This document shows, in pieces, positions 32,743 through 43,790 of a stretch of DNA of 53,850 nt. The DNA is from an uncultured Bacteroidota bacterium (GTDB lineage: Bacteria > Bacteroidota > Bacteroidia > Flavobacteriales > Flavobacteriaceae), in NCBI GenBank assembly GCA_903842575.1, contig CAIMMM010000172.1, positions 1 to 53,850 on the forward strand, read 5' to 3'. Every line of letters begins with the position of its first letter. The stretch's first letter is position 1. Made by a program: the position numbers and the translations under genes. The notes under the pieces were generated by a model. The model ran no database searches and was not told where the DNA came from. It saw only the letters and a program-made list of their open reading frames with translations.

Positions 32743-35148
32743 TTAATATAAATTTGGAAATTCATTTGGTTTTGCTTCATGCATGATAGCATAAACCTTT
32801 TCATAAACATCTTCTACAGAAGGTTTTGAGAGGTAATCTCCATCTGTTCCATAGGCAGGTCGGTGTTCTTTGGACGTTAAGGTTTGCGGTTTGCTATCCA
32901 AATAATCATACCCATTTTGAACTTCAATAATCTTTTGGAGTAAATAGGCAGAAGCACCACCAGGAACATCTTCATCAACTACTAAAAGGCGGTTTGTTTT
33001 CGCAATACTTTTCACAACATCCTGATTGATGTCGAAAGGAAGTAAAGATTGCGCATCGATAATTTCTACATCAATACCAATTTCCAATAACTCTTTGGCG
33101 GCTTGTTCCACAATTCGAAGGGTAGAACCATAGGAGACGATAGTAATATCTTTCCCTGTTTTTATCGTTTCCACCACACCAATTGGTGTTTTGAAGGCGC
33201 CTAAATTATTCGGCATTTTTTCTTTTAAGCGGTAGCCGTTTAAGCATTCCACTACTAAAGCCGGTTCGTCGGTTTCTAATAACGTATTATAAAAACCAGC
33301 GGCTTTGGTCATGTTTCTAGGTACCAAAACATGAATACCTCGAATAGCGTTGATAATCATTCCCATTGGAGAACCCGCATGCCAAATTCCTTCTAATCGA
33401 TGGCCCCGTGTACGAATTATTAACGGTGCTTTTTGATGACCGTGTGTTCTGTATTGTAAAGTAGCTAAATCATCACTCATGATTTGAATGGCATATAGCA
33501 AATAATCTAAATATTGGATTTCGGCAATGGGACGTAGACCACGCATGGCCATTCCAATTCCTTGTCCAAGAATAGTAGCTTCCCGAATACCGACATCGGC
33601 AACACGCAGTTCTCCGTATTTCTCCTGCATGCCTTCCAATCCTTGATTGACATCGCCAATGTTTCCGGCATCTTCTCCAAAAACTAAGGCTTCCGGATAT
33701 TTTGCAAAAATAGCATCGAAATTATCGCGTAAAACGATACGCGCATCTACTTCTTCAGCATTGTCATCAAAAGTGGGTAAAACTTCTTCAGCATTGTTAA
33801 CATTATGAGCCGATTGGGAATATAAATGCGAACTGAATTTGGGTTGGATTTTAATAAAATAATTGGTAATCCATTCCGCTAATTGACTTTTGCTATCTTC
33901 AGTGATAATCAAGCGCAATGCTTTTCGGGCTGCAATAAAAATTTCTTTTCGGATTGGTTCCTTTATAGAAGATAAATCATCGGCTAATTTTTCAATAGCA
34001 GCTTTATTAGCACTTGTATTGGCAACGGTTTTTAACAAGGATACCAATTCTTGTTGCTCTTCTTTCATTGGAGAAACAAAAGCTGTCCAAGCGGCTTTCT
34101 TGCCTTCCATGACTTCTTTTTTGCAATCATTTTCAAGCGTTTCCAATTCCTCGGCAGTGGCTAAATCATTTTCTAATAACCAAATTCTCATTTGAGCCAA
34201 ACAATCAAATTTAGCTTCCCATTCCAATCGCTCCGCATTTTTATAGCGTTCATGACTTCCCGATGTGGAATGTCCTTGAGGTTGCGTTAATTCGCTGACA
34301 TGGATTAAAACAGGAACGTGTTCTTCTCGTGCAATAGCTCCCGCTTTTTCATAAGCTGCAACCAAAGCTGGATAATCCCAACCTTTAACACGAAGAATTT
34401 CGTAACCATTATTGGCATCATCCCGTTGGAAACCTTTTAAGATTTCCGAAATATTTTCTTTGGTAGTTTGATGTTTTGCATGCACCGAAATACCATATTC
34501 ATCATCCCAAACACTCATTACCATGGGTACTTGTAAAACACCAGCAGCATTTATGGTTTCAAAAAATAATCCTTCCGAAGTGGAGGCGTTTCCTATAGTT
34601 CCCCAGGCAACTTCATTTCCTTTATTCGAGAAATTCATGTTGCTTTCTAGGCCTGTAACATTTCTGTAAATTTTGGATGCTTGTGCCAATCCCAATAAAC
34701 GAGGCATTTGACCCGCAGTTGGAGAAATATCGGCGCTTGAGTTTTTTTGTTGTGTTAAGTTTTTCCATTTACCGTTTTCGTCAAGCGAATGGGTGGTAAA
34801 ATGACCGCCCATTTGACGACCGGCACTCATGGTATCAAAAGCGATATCGGTATGGCCATACAAACCGGCGAAGAATTGTTGTATACTCAATTCTCCAATG
34901 GCCATCATAAACGTTTGATCGCGATAATATCCAGAACGGAAATCACCGTTTTGAAATGCTTTTGCCAAGGCTAATTGCGGCACTTCTTTTCCATCACCAA
35001 AAATTCCGAATTTTGCCTTTCCAGTGAGAACCTCCCGTCTTCCAAGAAGACTACATTCTCTACTAATCACTGCGATTTTATAATCTCCAAGTACTTCCGA
35101 TTTAAAATCTTCAAAGGTGATTTCGGTTTTATTCTGAGTTTCGATCAT
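32743..35148 (-). CDS. Fused alpha-beta 2-oxo acid dehydrogenase E1
   Basis: 801 residues. The N-terminal half (about 1-420) is an E1-alpha type thiamine-diphosphate domain (YYRDQTFMMAIGE, then MSAGRQMGGHFTTHS and WGTIGNASTSEGLFFE). The C-terminal half (about 455-801) is an E1-beta type domain (RDNFDAIFAKYPEALVFGED, then GIREATILGQGIGMAMRGLR). E. coli-type E1 is homodimeric but unrelated in layout; here alpha and beta are joined in one chain, as in several Flavobacteria. The substrate is most likely a branched-chain 2-oxo acid or pyruvate. E2 is not in the window; lpdA (16843-18231) could supply E3. A -7 box lies 24 nt upstream. Confidence 0.92.
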   Translation of the reverse strand: MIETQNKTEITFEDFKSEVLGDYKIAVISRECSLLGRREVLTGKAKFGIFGDGKEVPQLALAKAFQNGDFRSGYYRDQTFMMAIGELSIQQFFAGLYGHTDIAFDTMSAGRQMGGHFTTHSLDENGKWKNLTQQKNSSADISPTAGQMPRLLGLAQASKIYRNVTGLESNMNFSNKGNEVAWGTIGNASTSEGLFFETINAAGVLQVPMVMSVWDDEYGISVHAKHQTTKENISEILKGFQRDDANNGYEILRVKGWDYPALVAAYEKAGAIAREEHVPVLIHVSELTQPQGHSTSGSHERYKNAERLEWEAKFDCLAQMRIWLLENDLATAEELETLENDCKKEVMEGKKAAWTAFVSPMKEEQQELVSLLKTVANTSANKAAIEKLADDLSSIKEPIRKEIFIAARKALRLIITEDSKSQLAEWITNYFIKIQPKFSSHLYSQSAHNVNNAEEVLPTFDDNAEEVDARIVLRDNFDAIFAKYPEALVFGEDAGNIGDVNQGLEGMQEKYGELRVADVGIREATILGQGIGMAMRGLRPIAEIQYLDYLLYAIQIMSDDLATLQYRTHGHQKAPLIIRTRGHRLEGIWHAGSPMGMIINAIRGIHVLVPRNMTKAAGFYNTLLETDEPALVVECLNGYRLKEKMPNNLGAFKTPIGVVETIKTGKDITIVSYGSTLRIVEQAAKELLEIGIDVEIIDAQSLLPFDINQDVVKSIAKTNRLLVVDEDVPGGASAYLLQKIIEVQNGYDYLDSKPQTLTSKEHRPAYGTDGDYLSKPSVEDVYEKVYAIMHEAKPNEFPNLY

Positions 35149-35172
35149 AGTTAAAAAGCTTACTTAAGGTAA

Positions 35173-35180
35173 CAAATTTA
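35173..35180 (-). promoter_or_regulatory. -7 box of the fused E1 gene
   Basis: The minus strand reads TAAATTTG, 24 nt before the ATG at 35148. Confidence 0.6.
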
Positions 35181-35332
35181 ATTAAAAAGTTGTAAAGTTC
35201 TATATTCTTTGAAAGAAATATAATTTAAGGATTAACAAATTAAAAGCTATATGTACAATATTGATTGCGAAATACGCAACAAAAATATTTAATATTAAAG
35301 AAATCCTTAAGCAAAGGTTGTTTTGTTAATAG

Positions 35333-38161
35333 TTAGAACCATTTTCTTGTGAAAAGATTAATTAACGTATCGGGTTTGAAAGTGATAATAAATCTGATTT
35401 TTTCCCCATAATTGGGTTGTGAAATTTCCCAACCATTATTGGAATAAACAGGGAAAAACAATTCAAAATAATCGGTAACTAAATTCAAACGGATACCATT
35501 ATCATAAACAAATTTTTCATTTGTATTTTTATTTTTAATCATTCCTAAATCTGCATAAACATCTATCCAATTCCAAATGCTTACACTAGTATTGGTGGTA
35601 ACCATCCATTGGTTGGCGAAGCGCGTTTCCAATTTAGATTTAAAAAAACCATCTGCCGCTATGGACTGCTGACTGAATAACCCTTTGGCTTCTGAACGAC
35701 CCAAATAGTCACTCTCAAAAAGATAATCAGTTGGGCGGTCTAATCCAAAATCGAAATAACTCGACTTGGTGTGATTGTATAAAAAAGTTCCCGCAAAAAG
35801 TCTAATATTTAATTGTCTTTTATTCTCTAATAGTTTTCTGTACTGAATTTCACTCGCTAATTTCCCAAAAGAACTTTCTATCTGAATATCTGAAAGGAAA
35901 TTAAAATGATTGGTAACTTCGGTTTTAGAATTGAAATACTTGATATTAAAAACAGCATAATTTTCGGTATTTTCTCCAATGTTAAAGGTAGATTTTTCTT
36001 TATTGACAAAAAATTCTTTGATAATAATAGCTTCCTTTCTATTGTCCCTTAAATCATCAGGTCTAAATCTAAAAGTAACGGAAGGAGCTAAATTGGTATA
36101 ATAAGCATCTGGTGCATAATGTAAATAATGGCTGTTTAATTGGTATCGGATATAGTATAAATTACTATCTCTATTGTATTGATTGACATAAAAAACGGCT
36201 TTCCCCGAAAGATTATTTGTTTTTGTGGATAGTGTTGGATTTATATCAAATATAAAGGGTTTGTCTAAAATGGTTTTGTTGTGAAAACGCATTCCTGGTA
36301 AAAAACCATCGTATAAATTATACTCCAATGTGGGAATGTAGACGATTTGATTATAATAAGGATCTTCTAAATCTTTAAAGAAAATGAATTTAATAGGACG
36401 ATTGTTGAATCGTATTCCTTTGAGGGATTGCCAATTGTTTCTCAAATTAAATTCAGGCACTTCATTCTTATAATTGATGACGATTTTCTCGGCATTATTT
36501 CTTGGAATGGTATAGATACTGTCTTTTTTTATTGTGTCATACCAATATTTGAATACTATATTTTTATCTTTTATTCCATAAATTGGAATTGGTAAATTGG
36601 TTGTAGTTTTGTTTTTAATGCTAAAAGAAATGCTGTCTTTTGTTCGGCTAACTTTACTGAATTTGTAATCTATAATATCACGAGAATCAATAATTTTATC
36701 AAAAAACCAATCTATTTTTTTGGAAGAATTCGCCACTAAAATTGCCTCAAAATCCTTTCTGGAAGTTTGCTGCTTTTTATTTAAATTAAAAAATTGTTGA
36801 ATGCTATTTTGAACAATATTTTTTTCTAAATAGCTGTCCAAATATCTCAAACTTAATCCTGCTCTATACTTGGAAGCAATTTTTTCATTAAACTTTATCA
36901 AAGTATTTTTAGGATCCCCCAAGGCTTGATCCAAATTTTTGCGAGCCATGAGCATATAAAAATAACTATATTGCCCATTAAAATCTAAACTCACCAAGTT
37001 GTAACCTCTTAGAATTTTGAGATTAGCAACATTACCCATCATCTTACTGTTAGGATGAAATTCGTCGATGTATTTCATCATCATATATACTTGTATTCCA
37101 TCAAAAATCCAACTATCTTTTCGTGGATTAAGGCGTAAAGTGTTTTTTAGATAATTATTCAAATAGGGTTTTAAAAACTTAATTTCAAACAAGAATTCAT
37201 CCGAAAAGGGACTTATAAAATTGGGCAATTGATTCAGCCCATAAAATGGATTTCGTTCATAATCCGCTTGAGAAACAGTTATTTTTTCAAATGGGTATGC
37301 GCCAATATTTTCGGCAACATAATTCACCACTTTATCAACAACAATTGCTTTTTGAATGTCATTCAAGCGGTCGTCTTTTATATTTGATACCACTTCAAGA
37401 GAGCTGTTTTTATAAATGGAAAAATCGGTTCTTTTGTCTAAAAACAAACCAAAATCAATTCTGTTATTACCCGATAATGTATAGGTTGTATAATCGTTGC
37501 TTTTTATTTTATTAACTTCATTTAATTCGGTGTTTAGATTAATTTGGTTTGGGACTTTTATTTCCAAATCTATATCGGTTGCTGCATTGGCATTGTCTTC
37601 TAAATTTACATTACTGTATTTTACAAAGGCATTATTTTCATAGCGAGAGGGTGTTAAATACCAATTTTTGAGGTTCATTTTTCCTTCTTTCCCATAACCA
37701 AATTTTGTAAATCGATCACTTGGTATTTTTACAAGGTAGGTGAGTGTAAGTGTAATTTTTTGTTGCGGTATTAATTTATTTCGAAGTCGAACTTGTACAA
37801 CATCGGGATAATTTTTATCTCTTTCCCAAGTTAAAAAGGATTTATTATTATCAATGATTGTTATGTTTTCGGTTCTTCCTCGTTCATTTTCATTTGCTAA
37901 ATGAAAACTTCTTTCAAATTCATCCGAAAATCTTTCTGCTAACGGTGTTTTTTTATCAGAATAGGCATTGTTCCAATCATTTAAAACAATATTTGAAAGT
38001 GTATCATTGGATTGATTGAAATAAGTAAGTTCTTGAACAACGTTTAATGTTTTTTTATCCATATTGACTTCCACCACCATTTTGGAATGATGTTGTGCCA
38101 TTTGTTTTAAAGGAAAAAATAGAACAATAAGGTAAAATAAAGCTTTAAAACTAGATTTCAA
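35333..38161 (-). CDS. Degenerate M1-type peptidase with probable outer-membrane barrel
   Basis: 942 residues with a signal peptide (MKSSFKALFYLIVLFFPLKQMAQ). Residues about 25-260 resemble the M1 aminopeptidase N-terminal sheet, and 270-460 the catalytic domain. Where HExxH is expected, after the YGLNQLPNF segment that replaces GAMEN, the sequence is FLKPYLNNYLKN. The second metal ligand region is WIFDGIQVYMMM. No zinc site remains, so catalysis is unlikely. From about 560 on, amphipathic strands and a C-terminal Phe (TRKWF) suggest an outer-membrane beta-barrel. The start is a TTG at 38159-38161; a stop codon lies shortly upstream and no ATG gives a signal peptide. It follows the LOG-family gene by 49 nt. 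Confidence 0.78.
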   Translation of the reverse strand: MKSSFKALFYLIVLFFPLKQMAQHHSKMVVEVNMDKKTLNVVQELTYFNQSNDTLSNIVLNDWNNAYSDKKTPLAERFSDEFERSFHLANENERGRTENITIIDNNKSFLTWERDKNYPDVVQVRLRNKLIPQQKITLTLTYLVKIPSDRFTKFGYGKEGKMNLKNWYLTPSRYENNAFVKYSNVNLEDNANAATDIDLEIKVPNQINLNTELNEVNKIKSNDYTTYTLSGNNRIDFGLFLDKRTDFSIYKNSSLEVVSNIKDDRLNDIQKAIVVDKVVNYVAENIGAYPFEKITVSQADYERNPFYGLNQLPNFISPFSDEFLFEIKFLKPYLNNYLKNTLRLNPRKDSWIFDGIQVYMMMKYIDEFHPNSKMMGNVANLKILRGYNLVSLDFNGQYSYFYMLMARKNLDQALGDPKNTLIKFNEKIASKYRAGLSLRYLDSYLEKNIVQNSIQQFFNLNKKQQTSRKDFEAILVANSSKKIDWFFDKIIDSRDIIDYKFSKVSRTKDSISFSIKNKTTTNLPIPIYGIKDKNIVFKYWYDTIKKDSIYTIPRNNAEKIVINYKNEVPEFNLRNNWQSLKGIRFNNRPIKFIFFKDLEDPYYNQIVYIPTLEYNLYDGFLPGMRFHNKTILDKPFIFDINPTLSTKTNNLSGKAVFYVNQYNRDSNLYYIRYQLNSHYLHYAPDAYYTNLAPSVTFRFRPDDLRDNRKEAIIIKEFFVNKEKSTFNIGENTENYAVFNIKYFNSKTEVTNHFNFLSDIQIESSFGKLASEIQYRKLLENKRQLNIRLFAGTFLYNHTKSSYFDFGLDRPTDYLFESDYLGRSEAKGLFSQQSIAADGFFKSKLETRFANQWMVTTNTSVSIWNWIDVYADLGMIKNKNTNEKFVYDNGIRLNLVTDYFELFFPVYSNNGWEISQPNYGEKIRFIITFKPDTLINLFTRKWF

Positions 38162-38210
38162 TTTTCTTTAATTTGGGAATTAATATGCAAGCGTTTTTAT
38201 ACTAGATAAT

Positions 38211-38936
38211 TTAAAAATTCGGACTTAGATTGAATTTTTTATAGAAATTATCCAAAGCTTCTACAACTTCGTCTTCGGTATCCACAATTTTAATAAGCTT
38301 CATATCGTCGGCATTAACTGTTTTTTCTTTTTCGATTAAAACTGTATTTACCCAATCAATCAATCCTGACCAAAAGTCTCTGCCCACTAAAATTATTGGG
38401 AATTTTCCAATTTTCTTAGTTTGAATTAAGGTGATGGCTTCAAATAATTCGTCTAAAGTTCCAAATCCTCCAGGCATTACAACAAATCCTTGGGAGTATT
38501 TGACAAACATCACTTTGCGCACAAAGAAATAATCGAAATTCAAGTTTTTGTCTTTATCTATGTAGGGATTGTAATGTTGTTCAAAAGGTAATTCAATGTT
38601 CAATCCTACCGATGTTCCGCCACCATTATGAGCGCCTTTATTCCCAGCTTCCATAATTCCTGGGCCACCGCCAGTGATAACACCATAACCAGCCTTACTG
38701 ATTTTATAGGCAATTTTTTCAGCTAAAAGATAATATTTGTCTTCGGGTTTTGTTCTTGCCGAACCAAAAATAGAAACGCAAGGGCCAATTCTAGCCATGC
38801 TTTCGTATCCGTTTACAAACTCGGACATGATTTTAAAAATCGCCCAAGAGTCGTTGGTTCTTATTTCATTCCAAGTTTTTTGTTTTAATTTGTCTTGGAT
38901 TTTATCATCTTCATTTTCGAAATCTTCTATTCTCAT
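38211..38936 (-). CDS. LOG-family (TIGR00730) nucleoside-monophosphate phosphoribohydrolase-like protein
   Basis: 241 residues. The lysine-decarboxylase-like Rossmann fold is marked by GGGPGIMEAGNKGA (89-102) and PGGFGTLDE (155-163), the conserved motif of LOG enzymes, with an Arg-Lys pair near R140. Members cleave N6-modified AMP (cytokinin activation in plants) or other nucleoside 5'-monophosphates; the bacterial substrate varies. It has an extra N-terminal 50 residues (IEDFENEDDKIQDKLKQKTW) as in the YgdH-like group. It lies 42 nt downstream of uvrA. Confidence 0.9.
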   Translation of the reverse strand: MRIEDFENEDDKIQDKLKQKTWNEIRTNDSWAIFKIMSEFVNGYESMARIGPCVSIFGSARTKPEDKYYLLAEKIAYKISKAGYGVITGGGPGIMEAGNKGAHNGGGTSVGLNIELPFEQHYNPYIDKDKNLNFDYFFVRKVMFVKYSQGFVVMPGGFGTLDELFEAITLIQTKKIGKFPIILVGRDFWSGLIDWVNTVLIEKEKTVNADDMKLIKIVDTEDEVVEALDNFYKKFNLSPNF

Positions 38937-38978
38937 TTTCTTTATGCTTTATATATTTTTTATTTAATGACAAACGTG

Positions 38979-41810
38979 CTAAAGTAATTCTTTTTTCAAA
39001 AATTGCGCAGTATAGCTCTTTTTGTTTTTGATTATTTCTTCTGGGGTTCCTTTGGCAACTATTTCGCCGCCAGCTTTTCCACCTTCGGGACCAATATCTA
39101 TGATATAATCTGCGAGTTTGATTACATCCATGTTGTGTTCAATAATCACGATGGTATTGCCTTTATCTACCAATTTATTAATCACATCCATCAAAACCCG
39201 AATGTCCTCAAAGTGCAATCCAGTCGTGGGTTCATCCATGATGTAAATAGTGTTTCCGGTATCCTTTTTTGAGAGTTCTGTTGATAATTTAATGCGCTGT
39301 GCTTCACCACCAGAAAGTGTTGTACTTTGTTGCCCAAGCGTAATATAACCTAAACCTACATCTTGTATGGTTTTTACTTTCCTGTATATTTTTGGAATGT
39401 TTTCAAAGAAATCAACCGCTTCATCAACGGTCATGTTCAATACATCGGAAATGGATTTTCCTTTGTATCTAATTTCTAAAGTTTCACGGTTAAATCGTTT
39501 ACCAAGACAGGTTTCACATTCTACATAAACATCGGGAAGAAAACTCATTTCTATAGTTCTAACACCCGATCCTTCGCAGGTTTCGCATCTTCCGCCTTTT
39601 ACATTAAAACTAAATCTTCCGGCTTTATAACCTCGAATCATGGCTTCAGGAGTAAGTGTAAACAAACTTCTAACTTCCGAAAAAACATCGGTATACGTTG
39701 CTGGATTACTTCTTGGAGTACGTCCAATTGGGCTTTGATCAATATCAATTACCTTATCTAAATGTTCCAAACCTTCAACTTTCTTATAAGGTTGTGGTTT
39801 TTTAACACCATTAAAATAATAGGCATTTAAAATTGGGTAAAGCGTTTCATTTATTAAGGTTGATTTGCCACTTCCTGAAACTCCAGTAACGCAAATTAAT
39901 TTACCTAAGGGCAATTCAATAGAAACATTTTTTAAATTATTGCCAGTTGCACCAGTCAGTTTTAAAAATTTGCAGTTGCCTTCACGCCGCTTTTTAGGGA
40001 CTTCTATTTTTAGTTCACCATTTAGATAAGAAGCTGTTAAAGTATGAGCTTTTAAAAGTTCTTTTGGAGTTCCTGTGCTGATAATTTCACCGCCAAATTT
40101 TCCCGCTTTTGGACCAATGTCAATGACATAATCGGCACGCTGAATCATATCTTTATCATGTTCTACCACAATTATAGAGTTGCCAATATCGCGCAATTGT
40201 TCTAAGGAATGTATGAGTTTTTCATTATCACGTTGATGCAAACCAATGCTTGGCTCATCCAAGATATACAATACACCAACCAATTGTGAGCCAATTTGTG
40301 TTGCCAATCGAATGCGTTGCGCTTCCCCTCCAGATAGGGATTTGGAACTGCGACTGATAGACAAATAATTCAAACCTACATTGACCAAAAAGCGCAATCG
40401 GTCTTTGATTTCTTTTACGACTTCGGTGGCAATTATTTTTTGTTTATCCGACAAATGGTAGTGCAACTCTTCAAACCAAACACTTAAGTCCGAAATATCC
40501 ATTTGAGATAAATCGCCAATGTTTTTATCGTTGATTTTAAAATACATGGATTCTTTTTTCAATCTAGAACCTTCACAAACGGGACACGGAATTTCATCCA
40601 TAAATTCTTTTGCCCAACGTTTTATAGAAGTAGAACCACTTTCGTCGTATTGATTTTTGATAAAATTGGAGATCCCTTCAAACTCTATTTTGTATTCTTT
40701 GGTAATCCCCAATGTTTTGGAAGCTATTGAGAATTTATCTTTTCCACCATCCAAAATCATTTGCATGGCTTCATCCGAAATGGTTTCAATGGCATCGGAA
40801 ATCGTAAATCCAAATTTCTCCCCAATGGTTTCCAATTGTTTAAAAATCCAAGAGCTTTTGTATTCACCCAAAGGGGCAAAACCACCATTTTTAATGGATA
40901 TTTTGGGGTTTGGAATAATTTTTTTTAAGTTGATTTCATGAACAGTTCCTATTCCATTACAATGTTCACAAGCGCCTTTTGGGGAATTGAAGGAAAACAA
41001 ATTTGGTTCGGGATTTTGATAGGAAATGCCAGAAGTAGGACACATCAAGTTTCTACTAAAATAGCGCACTTCATTACTATCTTGATCCAAAATCATCAGC
41101 ACATTTTCGCCATGGTGCATGGCAGTATTGATACTTTCGGATAGCCGTTTTTGATTGTCTTCATTATCCTCAATTACCATTCTATCAATTACCATTTCGA
41201 TATCATGGGTTTTGTAACGATCCAATTTCATTCCTGTTACTAAATCTTTTACTTCGCCATTCACCCGAACTTTTAGGAAACCTTGTTTGGCAATTTGTTG
41301 GAATAATTCGGCATAATGTCCTTTTCTGGCTCGAATAATTGGGGCTAATATATTGATGCGTTTTCCTGTGAAATTTTGAATAATCAAGTTTTTGATTTGT
41401 TCATCATTGTAACTTACCATTTTTTCACCCGAAACATAACTATAAGCTTCGCCTGCACGTGCAAATAGCAATCGAAGAAAATCGTATATCTCTGTTATGG
41501 TTCCAACGGTAGAACGAGGACTTTTGCTGGTGGTTTTTTGTTCGATTGCAATTACTGGTGAAAGTCCGTCAATTTTATCTACATCGGGACGTTCTAATCC
41601 ACCAAGGAATTGACGAGCGTAGGCAGAGAAAGTTTCAATGTAACGGCGTTGTCCTTCGGCATAAATAGTATCAAAAGCCAAAGAGGATTTTCCCGAACCC
41701 GAAAGTCCTGTAATGACCACCAATTTTTCTCTTGGAATAGAAATATCTATGTTTTTCAGATTGTGAACTCGGGCTCCCAAAACCTCTATAGTATTGTCTG
41801 TTTCTAGCAT
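38979..41810 (-). CDS. uvrA: Excinuclease ABC subunit A
   Basis: 943 residues from the ATG at 41810, normal length. Both ABC modules are present: Walker A GLSGSGKS (35-42) and a second GVSGSGKS in the C-terminal half. Two LSGGEAQRI signatures and the zinc-finger cysteines ([10 protein letters not shown], then [16 protein letters not shown]) are also visible. UvrA recognises bulky DNA damage with UvrB in nucleotide-excision repair. The frame is open nine codons upstream to 41837, but a perfect -7 box at 41827-41834 excludes it. No SOS-type operator is recognised. Confidence 0.96.
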   Translation of the reverse strand: MLETDNTIEVLGARVHNLKNIDISIPREKLVVITGLSGSGKSSLAFDTIYAEGQRRYIETFSAYARQFLGGLERPDVDKIDGLSPVIAIEQKTTSKSPRSTVGTITEIYDFLRLLFARAGEAYSYVSGEKMVSYNDEQIKNLIIQNFTGKRINILAPIIRARKGHYAELFQQIAKQGFLKVRVNGEVKDLVTGMKLDRYKTHDIEMVIDRMVIEDNEDNQKRLSESINTAMHHGENVLMILDQDSNEVRYFSRNLMCPTSGISYQNPEPNLFSFNSPKGACEHCNGIGTVHEINLKKIIPNPKISIKNGGFAPLGEYKSSWIFKQLETIGEKFGFTISDAIETISDEAMQMILDGGKDKFSIASKTLGITKEYKIEFEGISNFIKNQYDESGSTSIKRWAKEFMDEIPCPVCEGSRLKKESMYFKINDKNIGDLSQMDISDLSVWFEELHYHLSDKQKIIATEVVKEIKDRLRFLVNVGLNYLSISRSSKSLSGGEAQRIRLATQIGSQLVGVLYILDEPSIGLHQRDNEKLIHSLEQLRDIGNSIIVVEHDKDMIQRADYVIDIGPKAGKFGGEIISTGTPKELLKAHTLTASYLNGELKIEVPKKRREGNCKFLKLTGATGNNLKNVSIELPLGKLICVTGVSGSGKSTLINETLYPILNAYYFNGVKKPQPYKKVEGLEHLDKVIDIDQSPIGRTPRSNPATYTDVFSEVRSLFTLTPEAMIRGYKAGRFSFNVKGGRCETCEGSGVRTIEMSFLPDVYVECETCLGKRFNRETLEIRYKGKSISDVLNMTVDEAVDFFENIPKIYRKVKTIQDVGLGYITLGQQSTTLSGGEAQRIKLSTELSKKDTGNTIYIMDEPTTGLHFEDIRVLMDVINKLVDKGNTIVIIEHNMDVIKLADYIIDIGPEGGKAGGEIVAKGTPEEIIKNKKSYTAQFLKKELL

Positions 41811-41826
41811 AACTTTTTGCAAAACG

Positions 41827-41834
41827 CAAAGGTA
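41827..41834 (-). promoter_or_regulatory. -7 box of uvrA
   Basis: The minus strand reads TACCTTTG, 16 nt before the ATG at 41810. It decides against the start at 41837, which lies upstream of it. Confidence 0.64.
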
Positions 41835-41887
41835 CAATTTTGAATGGAAATTTTAAGATGTGAGTTGAGAAGTTATTGTTAAAGAAA

Positions 41888-43708
41888 TTACTCAATAATC
41901 ATTTCTTTCAATCTTTGACGATAACTTTCTAACACATCAATTTTGGATAGGAAACCAAAGTATTTCCCTTTGTGTATAACGGGTAAAATATATGCTTTTG
42001 ATGTTTCGAACAATTTTATTATTTTCTCGGGCTTGTCTTCAAAAAGGATTAACTCTTTGGGTTGACTCTTGAGTTCATTAATACTCATGAATTTCACACG
42101 ATAAGGATTGAAAATAATAGCTTTTACTTCTTCAAAATCCACTATACCTATAAGTGATTTGTGTTCGTCAATAATGGGGATAACTTTCTGTTCAGTAGTC
42201 GAAAAAATCTCTACTACATTTTCAACCGAACTTTCAAGATATAGCGTTTTATAATTTTGCTGCACCAAGTTATAAAAATCAATGCTTTGTAGAATATTTT
42301 TGTCTTTGTCACTAGTGAATACATCCCCTTTATCAACCAAAGCTTTCACATCCATAGAATGTTTTTCAAACTGTTTTGAAACAGCAAAACTAATAGAGGA
42401 AACAATCATTAAAGGCACCATTAAATCATAACCGCCTGTTATTTCTCCTATTAAAAAGATGGCGGTCAAAGGGGCATGAAACAATCCACTTAAAATACCA
42501 GCCATACCAACCACTACAAAATTTCCAATAGGAAGTTGATGGGAAATTCCAATTAAATTTACAATTTTGGCAACAAAAAACCCCAAGTAGGAACCTACAA
42601 ATAGGGAAGGAGCAAAGTTGCCGCCATTTCCACCACTTCCAAGTGTTAGTCCAGTTGCAAAAGCTTTTAAAAGCATGGTTACACCAACAAAACCTAACAA
42701 AATCCATTCGTTATGTTTAAAATTTCCCAGCAGTGTATTGTCCAACAAAACACTTGGGTTAGTCGAAGAAAGTGTTTTGATACTTTCATAACCTTCCCCA
42801 AAAAGTGTTGGAAAAAAGAAAATCATTATTGCTAAAATAGATGCACCAAAAATCGCTTTTCGATATCCTGTATTTTTAAATTTTCCAAAAAACTTTTCCA
42901 CTTTCTGAAAATTCCGGGCGTGATAAATGGAGGCAAAACCTGCCAAAATACCTAATAATATATAAAAAGGAGTATTCTTATAATCGAAAGTTTGGATTTG
43001 TTCAAAATTCAAAAGCACATCACGGCTTAAAACAATTGTTGATACCAATGCGCCTGTCGCTGCCGAGATTATAATTGGAATAAAAGCTGAGATGGAAGCA
43101 TCCGTCAGAACTACTTCGATAGCAAAAAGCACACCGGCAATTGGAGCGTTAAACGCAGCACCAATACCAGCGGCAACACCACAAGCTAATAGTAAAATTC
43201 TATCTTTTTGTGACAGATGATACTTTTGTGCGAAGTTGGACCCGAAAGCAGCACCCGTAATTACAATTGGACTTTCCAAACCTGCCGAACCACCAAGACC
43301 AACCGTTAAGGAACTGGTGATAATTTGAGCATACATTTGTTTCTTTGGTACGACACCTCCTTTTTTGGCTACAGCATAAAGTATTTTGGAACTTCCTTTT
43401 TCTAGGTTGTTGTTGAGAAAATATCGAATGACAAATACAGTTAGTAAAATACCTAGGATTGGCAATAAACTATTGATGTAGGGTAATTTTAAATAGACAT
43501 TAATATCATTTGCCAAAAGGAAGATATTGTGCGCAAAACTTTTTAAAACAATAACGGCAAGTGAACAAGTAATTGCTACAAGAACACTTGCAAAATAAAG
43601 AAAGTGCCGTTCGCTTAGTTTATCTTTTAAAAGAAAAATCAAATTTTCTATTCTTCTTAAGATATTTCTATGCACTATTTTAAAAAGGGATGCTTTATTG
43701 TTATGCAT
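41888..43708 (-). CDS. ClC-family chloride channel/antiporter with CBS domains
   Basis: 606 residues. A ClC membrane domain (about 35-445) has the gating glutamate in SAGLESPIV (E145), the GGNFAPSLF motif, and GSSKIL (105-110) where GSGIP is usual. Two CBS domains follow at the C-terminus (about 470-600). The external gating Glu points to a ClC with gated anion transport. Whether it is a channel or a Cl-/H+ exchanger depends on an internal glutamate that I could not place. The gene is monocistronic; the best promoter match is TATTTTAG, one mismatch, 27 nt or so upstream. Confidence 0.9.
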   Translation of the reverse strand: MHNNKASLFKIVHRNILRRIENLIFLLKDKLSERHFLYFASVLVAITCSLAVIVLKSFAHNIFLLANDINVYLKLPYINSLLPILGILLTVFVIRYFLNNNLEKGSSKILYAVAKKGGVVPKKQMYAQIITSSLTVGLGGSAGLESPIVITGAAFGSNFAQKYHLSQKDRILLLACGVAAGIGAAFNAPIAGVLFAIEVVLTDASISAFIPIIISAATGALVSTIVLSRDVLLNFEQIQTFDYKNTPFYILLGILAGFASIYHARNFQKVEKFFGKFKNTGYRKAIFGASILAIMIFFFPTLFGEGYESIKTLSSTNPSVLLDNTLLGNFKHNEWILLGFVGVTMLLKAFATGLTLGSGGNGGNFAPSLFVGSYLGFFVAKIVNLIGISHQLPIGNFVVVGMAGILSGLFHAPLTAIFLIGEITGGYDLMVPLMIVSSISFAVSKQFEKHSMDVKALVDKGDVFTSDKDKNILQSIDFYNLVQQNYKTLYLESSVENVVEIFSTTEQKVIPIIDEHKSLIGIVDFEEVKAIIFNPYRVKFMSINELKSQPKELILFEDKPEKIIKLFETSKAYILPVIHKGKYFGFLSKIDVLESYRQRLKEMIIE

Positions 43709-43790
43709 GTAATTTTAATATTTCGGAGGGCTAAAATACTTCTAAAAAAACGGATTTCATAGAATATTATGATTTTAAATTTGGATGTAT

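Noticed and set aside
38971..38985. TACTTTAG as -7 box of the LOG-family gene
   Set aside because: The bases are the last codons and stop of uvrA (TTA CTT TAG), so the match is probably coincidental.
41811..41837. Longer N-terminus for UvrA
   Set aside because: The start would be upstream of the -7 box at 41827-41834; [10 protein letters not shown] at 41810 is the normal UvrA start.
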